DNA from: Mailhella sp.
Lineage (GTDB): Bacteria; Desulfobacterota; Desulfovibrionia; Desulfovibrionales; Desulfovibrionaceae
Direction: 5' to 3'
Length of the DNA stretch: 6,720 bases
NCBI GenBank assembly: GCA_020024815.1
Contig: JAHHTE010000114.1
Span: 1 to 6,720 of the forward strand
Made by a program: the position numbers and the translations under genes. The first letter of the stretch is position 1, and each line of letters starts with the position of its first letter. Under the pieces are notes generated by a model, which was not told where the DNA came from, did not search any database, and saw nothing but the letters and a program-made list of their open reading frames with translations. Below are positions 1 to 4,738 of the stretch, piece after piece.

Positions 1-12
1 TGAGGGGAGAGT

Positions 13-48
13 TTGAGAGGGGAACTTTTTCAAAAGTTCTCCTCTCAA
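13..48 (-). terminator. Long hairpin after mnmE, atypical terminator
   Basis: Arms 15-29 and 32-46 pair along 15 positions with a single G-U pair (21-40), and two more T-A pairs extend the base (13-14 with 47-48). It lies about 20 bases past the mnmE stop. Read with mnmE, the T-rich run comes before the hairpin rather than after it, and what follows is a C-rich CTCTCCCCTCA. It is therefore not a textbook intrinsic terminator, though such a stable stem at a gene end probably halts transcription or protects the RNA 3' end. Confidence 0.6.
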
Positions 49-68
49 GAAAAAATAAAAAAATATTA

Positions 69-1619
69 TTACTTACCTATACAAAATTCTTCAAAAATAG
101 CATTAAAGGTTTCATCAACATTACAAAGCCCTGTAATAGCAGAAAGATACGATGCAGAGCTTTCAAGTCGTACTGCTGTAATATCAGGTGGAAGTATGTC
201 TATTTCATTTTGTAAAAGACAAAGTTCATCATAAGCATTTTGTAAAAGTTTAGCTTGTCGTCTGTTTGGAGCTATTTCGCTTTTATTTTCATCAGTGGTA
301 ATAAGAATAGAGCGAGCTTTTTTTGCAAGGTCGTCAATAGTATGATGAAAGAACGTTACATTGTCAGTATGTTTTAAGGAAAGACAAAGAACAGGACAAT
401 TTGTCAATTTTTCTAATGCTTCTATTTGCTCTTTAGTTAAAGGAGCTAAGTCTGCTTTATTCCAAATACATATTTTTTTGCTGTGTTTTGGTAAAAGTGT
501 TAATTCGCCAAGCATATATTGATAAATTTGTTCTATATCAATATGTTGTATATGGTCTAAAATTGTTTTGCCGTCAAAAACAAGAAAAACAATATCTGCT
601 TTATCCATAAGGGCAAGACTACGGCAAATGCCTTCTGCTTCAATGGGATTTATAGGTGTATTTTTTCCTGCTACTGTTTTATCTTTTATGGAATTAATAA
701 TTTCTGTACTGCGTTCTTCATCAAAGTGCTGACTTGCATTTTGATAATTTTCCATTATCCAAGCCATTTCACGTAAGCCTGCTGTATCTGTAAGACGAAT
801 TGGCAAGCCTGCTAAACTACTTGCTTCTTCTAAATAATCGCGTGTTGTGCCAGCTTCTTCTGTTACAATAGCTCGTTCACGACCTAAAATAGCATTCATA
901 AGACTTGATTTACCAGCATTTACTTGACCTGCCAATACTACCAAAGCCCCTTCTTGCCAAGGTTTTGCTCTATCATAAGCATTGATTAATGCTGTAATAT
1001 CATTTTGTAAATTTGTAACTAGTTGATGAAATTCATCATGGGGAAGACATTCACCTTCTTCTTCTGGAAAATCAATAGCAAGGCAAAGTCTTCTCCGTAT
1101 ATATTCTATTTGTGTTCGTAATGCTGTAATACGTTGACCTAATTTACCATGTAATTTTGCAGAGGCAAGACGCAAACCTTCCACACTTGGGGCGGAAATA
1201 ATTTCTGCTACTGCTTCAGCTTGGGAAAGATCCATACGACCATTTAAAAAAGCTCGTTTAGTAAATTCCCCAGCTTCTGCATGGCGTATACCAAGACTTA
1301 GAATATGTTCTAATAAGGTATGTAATAAAATAGAACTACCATGAGCATGAATTTCTGCTACATCTTCGCCTGTATAGGAATGAGGACTAGGAAAATATAC
1401 AGCTAAAACTTCATCAAGAATTGTTTCTTCTTTTGCATTTTTTATATAAAAAGATCCAAAATGCATAAAGCGAGGACGAAAAACAAAATTTTCCTTGTTT
1501 TTAGGTAAAAAAACTTGCTCTAAAATTTCTTTAGCTTTTGAGCCTGAAATGCGAATAACTCCAAGACCACCAGAGGAATTACCTGTGGCAATGGCTGCAA
1601 TGGTATCTTTATCTGACAT
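69..1619 (-). CDS. mnmE: tRNA uridine-34 modification GTPase MnmE (TrmE)
   Basis: MnmE, with MnmG, adds the (carboxymethyl)aminomethyl group at carbon 5 of U34 in tRNAs that read split codon boxes; it acts in the cytosol as a GTP- and K+-dependent dimer. The 516-residue protein opens with MSDKDTIAAIAT, close to the E. coli N-terminus, which supports this start; a weak GGAAA lies just upstream. The N-terminal tetrahydrofolate-binding domain and helical domain flank a G domain: G1 GQVNAGKSS (231-239, with N234 matching the K+-binding Asn), G2 TTRD (258-261), G3 DTAGLRE (278-284, with E284 matching the catalytic Glu) and G4 NKAD (387-390). The C-terminal FCIGK keeps the family's conserved Cys (C513). 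It is longer than the usual 450-460 residues, mainly because about 36 residues are inserted after G3 (about 285-325). It is the last gene of the tgt cluster, 11 bases after the thioesterase. MnmG is not in the window. Confidence 0.97.
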   Translation of the reverse strand: MSDKDTIAAIATGNSSGGLGVIRISGSKAKEILEQVFLPKNKENFVFRPRFMHFGSFYIKNAKEETILDEVLAVYFPSPHSYTGEDVAEIHAHGSSILLHTLLEHILSLGIRHAEAGEFTKRAFLNGRMDLSQAEAVAEIISAPSVEGLRLASAKLHGKLGQRITALRTQIEYIRRRLCLAIDFPEEEGECLPHDEFHQLVTNLQNDITALINAYDRAKPWQEGALVVLAGQVNAGKSSLMNAILGRERAIVTEEAGTTRDYLEEASSLAGLPIRLTDTAGLREMAWIMENYQNASQHFDEERSTEIINSIKDKTVAGKNTPINPIEAEGICRSLALMDKADIVFLVFDGKTILDHIQHIDIEQIYQYMLGELTLLPKHSKKICIWNKADLAPLTKEQIEALEKLTNCPVLCLSLKHTDNVTFFHHTIDDLAKKARSILITTDENKSEIAPNRRQAKLLQNAYDELCLLQNEIDILPPDITAVRLESSASYLSAITGLCNVDETFNAIFEEFCIGK

Positions 1620-1630
1620 AATATTTCCAA

Positions 1631-2065
1631 TTATGCTAAGCTGTTCAATAAATCTTGCACAGTACCAACAATATAGCCAGTGATTTGTCCTTGTGCAATT
1701 ATAGTTTCTTTTTCATCAAATACATTTACTTGATAAACAAGGATTTTTTTACTTGCTTTTAATAGTATTGCTTTTGCTGTAAGTTTTTCACCTGTTCCTT
1801 TATTTAAAAAGGAAAGAGAGCTTTGAGTATTTACAGCTACAAGTCCATACGCATGACTTGCAGCAACAAAAGTGAGGTCAGCTAAACTAAAAATAGCTGC
1901 ACCGTGTGCAATGCCAAGAGGGTTTTTGTGTTGAGCTTTTAAAGGCATTTGGCAAATTGCATAATTTTCATTAAAATCAATCACTTCAAGTTCAAAGTGT
2001 TTGCCAACTTCATCTTTTTGAGCAATAAGCTCTTGAATTATTTCTTTTGTAATGTTTTGTTCCAT
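1631..2065 (-). CDS. PaaI-family hotdog-fold thioesterase
   Basis: This small cytosolic hotdog-fold protein (144 residues, normal for the family) probably hydrolyses an acyl-CoA; the substrate cannot be told from sequence. The signature is the segment NPLGIAHGAAIFSLADLTF (48-66). H54-G55 and D63 match the His-Gly and catalytic Asp of PaaI (the HGG...SLAD pattern). The strands after it (VNTQSSLSFLNKG, about 78-90, and ILVYQVNVFD, about 108-117) fit the rest of the fold, where the enzyme forms dimers or tetramers. There is no signal peptide or membrane segment. The start codon lies 2 bases after the tgt stop and has no clear Shine-Dalgarno sequence, so translation is probably coupled to tgt. 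mnmE follows after 11 bases. Why a thioesterase sits between two tRNA-modification genes is unclear; it may be a chance passenger. The paaI symbol is not given because no phenylacetate genes are nearby. Confidence 0.88.
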   Translation of the reverse strand: MEQNITKEIIQELIAQKDEVGKHFELEVIDFNENYAICQMPLKAQHKNPLGIAHGAAIFSLADLTFVAASHAYGLVAVNTQSSLSFLNKGTGEKLTAKAILLKASKKILVYQVNVFDEKETIIAQGQITGYIVGTVQDLLNSLA

Positions 2066-2067
2066 AA

Positions 2068-3261
2068 CTAATCAGTGATTAGAAATTTTTCATTCTCATC
2101 AGCATAGGCTTTTTCAAAACGAGCCTTATATTCCTTAAAGTTTCCTTCAATAATAGCTTTTCTTGCTCCACGAACAAGGTCTAAGAAGAAAGTTAAATTA
2201 TGTAAGGAGTTGAGTCTAAATGATAAAATTTCTTGGCTTACAAAAAGATGTCGCAAATAAGATTTTGTAAAGGTTCTGCAAGTGTAGCAATTACAATTTG
2301 GATCAAGCGGACTTTCATCTTCTGCGTATTCTTTTCGTTTAATGTTAATTTTTCCTTCAGAGGTGTAAAGTGTGCCATTTCTTGCATTTCTTGTAGGAAG
2401 AACACAGTCAAACATATCTACACCGTTTTCAATACCATATAAAATATCAAGAGGAGTACCTACTCCCATTAAATAACGAGGTTTATCTTGTGGCAAAATT
2501 GGATTAAGTTGATCAATAATTTTTACCATTTTATGTTTTGGTTCGCCAACAGCTAAACCACCAATGGCATAACCTTCCATTCCAATTTCCATAAGAGATT
2601 TTGCACTCATTTCGCGTAAATGTGGATATGTTTCTCCTTGTACTATACCAAAAAGAAGATTACCACGAGAATTTTCTCCAACAGCTATTTCATGTTTTGG
2701 CATTTCATTAACTAAGTGAGGAGGATAAGCCTCACGACAACGTTTTGCCCACGCTGTACTTCTTTGTACTGCTTTTAATGCGTCTTTTTCTGAAGCACCA
2801 TAACCAATACATTCGTCAAGTTGCATCATAATATCAGAATTTAAATTTCTTTGAATAGAAATAACTTTTTCTGGAGAAAAAATGTGTTTAGAGCCGTCAA
2901 TATGAGAACGAAATTCCACATGGTCATCGGTCATTTTTCTAAGTGAACTAAGACTAAAAACTTGGAAACCACCACTATCAGTTAAAATAGGTTTATCCCA
3001 AGCATTAAATTTATGAAGACCCCCACGACGAGCAATAAGTTCATCACCGGGACGTAAGTATAAATGATATGTATTACCAAGAATAATTTGTGCACCAATA
3101 TTATTTAAATCATCAGGTGCAATGGCTTTTACACTGCCAACAGTACCAACAGGCATAAATATAGGAGTTTCAATTTGACCATGAGCAGTTTGTAAAATAC
3201 CAGCTCTAGCATTTTGGTCTTTTGCAATAAGGGTAAAATTTCCTATTGTACTTCTATCCAT
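2068..3261 (-). CDS. tgt: Queuine tRNA-ribosyltransferase (tRNA-guanine transglycosylase)
   Basis: Tgt swaps guanine 34 for preQ1 in tRNAs with a GUN anticodon (Asp, Asn, His, Tyr), the committed tRNA step of queuosine synthesis. The 397-residue TIM-barrel protein has the expected length, slightly extended at the C-terminus. Visible landmarks are TDSGGFQ (94-100, D95 the conserved active-site Asp), QLDECIG (147-153, base recognition), GGLAVGEP (234-241, substrate pocket), GVDMFDCVLPTR (280-291, with D285 as the likely nucleophile) and the zinc site CxCxxC at C323, C325, C328 plus H354. The CVLPTRNARNG block is of the bacterial type. The start gives the normal N-terminus, with GAGAG about 4 bases before the ATG. 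It is the first gene of a minus-strand cluster with the thioesterase and mnmE, and a candidate promoter lies 29-57 bases upstream. Queuosine synthesis genes (queC, queD, queE, queF, queA) are not in the window. Confidence 0.98.
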   Translation of the reverse strand: MDRSTIGNFTLIAKDQNARAGILQTAHGQIETPIFMPVGTVGSVKAIAPDDLNNIGAQIILGNTYHLYLRPGDELIARRGGLHKFNAWDKPILTDSGGFQVFSLSSLRKMTDDHVEFRSHIDGSKHIFSPEKVISIQRNLNSDIMMQLDECIGYGASEKDALKAVQRSTAWAKRCREAYPPHLVNEMPKHEIAVGENSRGNLLFGIVQGETYPHLREMSAKSLMEIGMEGYAIGGLAVGEPKHKMVKIIDQLNPILPQDKPRYLMGVGTPLDILYGIENGVDMFDCVLPTRNARNGTLYTSEGKINIKRKEYAEDESPLDPNCNCYTCRTFTKSYLRHLFVSQEILSFRLNSLHNLTFFLDLVRGARKAIIEGNFKEYKARFEKAYADENEKFLITD

Positions 3262-3289
3262 AATTCTCTCGTAGTATTAAGTTAAAGAA

Positions 3290-3318
3290 ATATTACCTAA
3301 AACTTATAGACTTGAAAA
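3290..3318 (-). promoter_or_regulatory. Candidate sigma-70 promoter for tgt - thioesterase - mnmE
   Basis: On the minus strand a -35-like TTTTCA (3318-3313) and a -10-like TAATAT (3295-3290) are separated by exactly 17 bases. Each matches its consensus at four of six positions. The predicted transcript starts near 3283, about 20 bases before the tgt start codon. The position, between the upstream terminator and tgt, is where a promoter is needed. In DNA this AT-rich such matches are common, so the call is tentative. Confidence 0.4.
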
Positions 3319-3348
3319 GAGAAACTTTATAGAAAAATGTTTTAAAAT

Positions 3349-3378
3349 AAAAAAGAGAGTTATAATACTCTCTTTTTT
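3349..3378 (-). terminator. Intrinsic terminator after the unknown gene
   Basis: Arms GAGAGT (3355-3360) and ACTCTC (3367-3372) enclose a 6-base loop. The stem is extended by an A-run (3349-3354) that pairs with a T-run (3373-3378). Read on the minus strand, the hairpin is followed by TTTTTTATTTTA, a good U-tract. It lies 21 bases past the stop codon of the gene at 3399-3902 and ends before the tgt promoter region, so it separates the two transcription units. The symmetry would let it work on the plus strand too, but no plus-strand gene ends here. Confidence 0.88.
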
Positions 3379-3398
3379 TTCTTCTTTTTCAAGAAAAA

Positions 3399-3902
3399 TT
3401 ACAAATAATCACCACGGTTAAACTTGTAAGTTTCTGTAACAGACATAATTTCTAAATCATTAATCATAGAGTCTAAAGAAGAATTCTTTTGTGGTAAGTT
3501 TGTGTAGTTTTGACGCAATTCACTTACACTTTGATTAAAAGCATTTAGATTTTGCCAAGCTTGCTTAAAATCAGGCTTATCTTGTGCTACGCTGTTTGCG
3601 TACGTATTAAAACCATTCATTGAATGCTCAATATGATTTATAATAGCGTGTACTTCGCTTTGTTGTGCAGAATTTTCGCCGAGATTTTCATTCGTCACAT
3701 CAACCTTACTTCCTGTTTGAAGGGAAGCTGTTGGAGCGAGATTTACAGACATAGCTACTTGATTTTGATTAGCTATTTCTGATTGGTGCAATGCTCCTTG
3801 CAAAACATCATCAAAAGATGCGGAGTTTTCAACACTTTTAGGCTTTGCATACTTAGCCTGTTCAGCATGAAGGACTCGTTCTAATTCTGAGTTAATCTTC
3901 AT
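3399..3902 (-). CDS. Unknown 167-residue protein, probable sigma-54-dependent gene
   Basis: I do not recognise this family. The chosen start (MKINSELERVL) has AAGGAG six bases upstream (3909-3914); a longer reading from 3965 would add 21 residues (MPSKRCENMG...) without a ribosome-binding site and is rejected. The protein has no cysteine, signal peptide or membrane segment. Residues about 24-85 are rich in Ser, Asn and Gln and look disordered. Residues about 85-150 (VHAIINHIEHSM..., FNQSVSELRQNY, SSLDSMINDLEIM) look helical, possibly coiled coil. The C-terminus ends in the charged, aromatic tail ETYKFNRGDYL. It stands alone: a terminator follows it and a -24/-12 promoter precedes it. In the Desulfovibrio group sigma-54 often drives flagellar and other regulated genes, so a flagellar or surface role is possible, but that is only a guess from the promoter. 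The codon pattern resembles its neighbours, and the gene looks intact. Confidence 0.82.
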   Translation of the reverse strand: MKINSELERVLHAEQAKYAKPKSVENSASFDDVLQGALHQSEIANQNQVAMSVNLAPTASLQTGSKVDVTNENLGENSAQQSEVHAIINHIEHSMNGFNTYANSVAQDKPDFKQAWQNLNAFNQSVSELRQNYTNLPQKNSSLDSMINDLEIMSVTETYKFNRGDYL

Positions 3903-3998
3903 AACATACTCCTTAATAATAATCCTAGATGCATTCCCCATATTCTCACATCTTTTACTCGGCAAAAAATGTGAACTGTTTCTAGGTACTTTTTTTAA

Positions 3999-4014
3999 TG
4001 CAAAAAACTTGCCA
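3999..4014 (-). promoter_or_regulatory. Candidate sigma-54 (-24/-12) promoter of the unknown gene
   Basis: On the minus strand the sequence reads TGGCAAG-TTTT-TTGCA. It keeps the invariant GG and GC dinucleotides at the required 12-base offset and fits the TGGCA-N6-TTGCA form of the RpoN consensus. The GC lies at 4001-4000, which predicts a transcript start near 3988 and a leader of about 85 bases before the ATG at 3902. RpoN promoters need an enhancer-binding activator; the palindrome at 4050-4069 falls about 62-81 bases upstream of the predicted start. The strict spacing makes this a stronger match than the AT-rich sigma-70 hits nearby. Confidence 0.7.
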
Positions 4015-4049
4015 AAGATTTTGTATTTTTTCTAACTCATTTAGTTAAT

Positions 4050-4069
4050 ATATTTAATACATTAAATAT
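4050..4069. repeat. Palindrome (9 + 2 + 9), possible regulator-binding site
   Basis: Arms ATATTTAAT (4050-4058) and ATTAAATAT (4061-4069) are perfect inverted copies around AC. The site lies upstream of the sigma-54 candidate, at about -62 to -81 from the predicted start, and about 77 bases upstream of the usp -35 box. It could be an activator or repressor operator. Arms made only of A and T in AT-rich DNA carry limited information, so function is inference. Confidence 0.45.
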
Positions 4070-4139
4070 TCTCAAAAAGAAAGTAAATTTTTAATGTAAA
4101 AATTTCCCCTTTAAAATTTTTTTTTTATAAATCAAAGAA

Positions 4140-4172
4140 AATAGGTTGTGCATAAGGAAAAAAATACCTATT
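4140..4172. repeat. Inverted repeat across the usp promoter, possible operator
   Basis: AATAGGT (4140-4146) and ACCTATT (4166-4172) are perfect 7-base inverted arms with a 19-base spacer. They touch the -35 and -10 boxes of the usp promoter candidate, so a dimeric protein bound here would block polymerase. The short arms could also arise by chance. Confidence 0.3.
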
Positions 4173-4174
4173 AT
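4146..4174 (+). promoter_or_regulatory. Candidate sigma-70 promoter of usp
   Basis: A -35-like TTGTGC (4146-4151) lies 17 bases from a -10-like TATTAT (4169-4174), which matches five of six positions. The transcript would start near 4181 and have a leader of about 40 bases. No other pair in the gap has both a TTG core and this spacing. If the terminator at 4685-4720 is leaky, this promoter also feeds hisC-cmk. Confidence 0.55.
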
Positions 4175-4207
4175 GTATTTAAGAATTATTTACAATTAAC
4201 CCTCTGG

Positions 4208-4214
4208 AAAGGAG
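4208..4214 (+). promoter_or_regulatory. Ribosome-binding site that sets the usp start
   Basis: AAAGGAG stands one base before the ATG at 4216 but seven bases before the ATG at 4222. Only the second is at a working distance, so the protein starts MVAIKK rather than MFMVAIKK. Confidence 0.85.
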
Positions 4215-4221
4215 AATGTTT

Positions 4222-4665
4222 ATGGTAGCAATCAAAAAAATTATTTGTGCTCTTGACTTAGCAGAAACAAGTAAAGAAGTTGCAGAATATGCAACCATGC
4301 TTGCAAAACTTTCTAATGCAGAAGTTGTTGCGTTATATGTTGCTCCAACTATGACACAGTATACAGGTTTCCATGTTCCACCAAATTCTATTGATACTTT
4401 TGTAGCTGAAATTGTTGATGGTGCAAAAAAATCTATGGATGAATTTGTGAAAGAAAACTTCCAAGGTGTGAATGTAAAATCAGATGTTGTTATTGGTTAT
4501 GCAGCAGAAGAAATTTTAGCTAATGCTGAAAGAGAAAATGCAGATCTTATTATTATGGGTACTCATGGTAGAACAGGTATTGACCGTATGCTCTTTGGTT
4601 CAGTAGCAGAAAAAGTAGTAAAAAATTCTGTTATTCCTGTTTTAACTATTCGTCCAAAAGCTTAG
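4222..4665 (+). CDS. Universal stress protein, UspA family (ATP-binding type)
   Basis: This is a 147-residue single-domain Usp protein, the usual length, probably a cytosolic dimer. The Rossmann-like fold is visible as IKKIICALDL (4-13, with D12 of the nucleotide site), the helix SKEVAEYATMLAKL, the strand AEVVALYV, and the C-terminal motif G113-T-H-G116, nine residues, then G126-S127. That motif is the G-2x-G-9x-G-S/T pattern of ATP-binding Usp proteins such as MJ0577, unlike E. coli UspA, which lacks it. The C-terminal strand VIPVLTIRP is typical. The exact role is unknown; such proteins aid survival under starvation, oxygen or other stress. The gene has its own promoter candidate and is closed by a terminator 20 bases past its stop. 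The hisC-cmk gene follows on the same strand. From memory, a Usp gene also neighbours hisC and cmk in Desulfovibrio, which I could not check here. Confidence 0.95.
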   Translation: MVAIKKIICALDLAETSKEVAEYATMLAKLSNAEVVALYVAPTMTQYTGFHVPPNSIDTFVAEIVDGAKKSMDEFVKENFQGVNVKSDVVIGYAAEEILANAERENADLIIMGTHGRTGIDRMLFGSVAEKVVKNSVIPVLTIRPKA

Positions 4666-4684
4666 AATTTTATAAATAAAATTT

Positions 4685-4720
4685 AAAAGGGGGCTTTGGT
4701 GTATGCCAAAGCTCTTTTTT
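4685..4720 (+). terminator. Intrinsic terminator between usp and hisC-cmk
   Basis: GCTTTGG (4693-4699) pairs with CCAAAGC (4706-4712) around a 6-base loop. The stem is lengthened by G-U and G-C pairs (4689-4692 with 4713-4716) and by AAAA (4685-4688) against the T-run that ends at 4720. This is a textbook hairpin plus T-tract, 20 bases after the usp stop. It ends only 18 bases before the hisC start codon, which leaves no room for a promoter in between, so it may act as a leaky terminator or attenuator for hisC-cmk. The ATG at 4703 lies in its loop. Confidence 0.88.
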
Positions 4721-4726
4721 GATAAT

Positions 4727-4731
4727 GGGAG
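4727..4731 (+). promoter_or_regulatory. Ribosome-binding site that sets the hisC-cmk start
   Basis: GGGAG lies seven bases before the ATG at 4739. The earlier in-frame ATG at 4703 is inside the terminator hairpin and its nearest G-run (4689-4693) is paired in the stem, so 4739 is preferred. The resulting N-terminus, MVAQNDVVVLEHI, also leads directly into the aminotransferase fold. Confidence 0.8.
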
Positions 4732-4738
4732 TTTTTAT

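Larger units (their letters stand above)
3903..4221. other. Divergent intergenic regulatory region (319 bases)
   Basis: This very AT-rich gap separates the minus-strand unknown gene from the plus-strand stress gene. No credible ORF or structured RNA was seen in it. From left to right it holds the ribosome-binding site of the unknown gene (3909-3914), its leader of about 85 bases, the sigma-54 candidate (3999-4014), a palindrome (4050-4069), a stretch of A- and T-runs (about 4075-4130), and the sigma-70-like promoter and ribosome-binding site of usp (4146-4214). It has room for separate control of the two divergent genes. Confidence 0.8.

Noticed and set aside
13..234. Plus-strand ORF of 73 residues
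   Set aside because: It overlaps the 3' end of mnmE and the hairpin after it, has no ribosome-binding site, and encodes nothing recognisable.
3903..3965. Twenty-one-residue N-terminal extension of the unknown protein
   Set aside because: There is no ribosome-binding site before 3965, while AAGGAG is well placed for the ATG at 3902, and the extension would cover the leader predicted from the sigma-54 promoter.
3945..3975. TCACAT / ATGTGA inverted arms in the leader of the unknown gene
   Set aside because: The arms are six bases with a spacer near 20, too wide for a CRP-type site and too weak for a stable leader hairpin.
3955..3982. Sigma-28-like match on the minus strand (GAAA, 15 bases, GCCGAGTAA)
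   Set aside because: It resembles the flagellar consensus TAAA-N15-GCCGATAA but misses positions in both boxes, and the sigma-54 match next to it is cleaner. It is worth remembering only if the gene proves flagellar.
4703..4738. Twelve-residue N-terminal extension of HisC-Cmk
   Set aside because: The ATG lies in the loop of an intrinsic terminator and its G-run is in the stem; GGGAG before 4739 is a better site.
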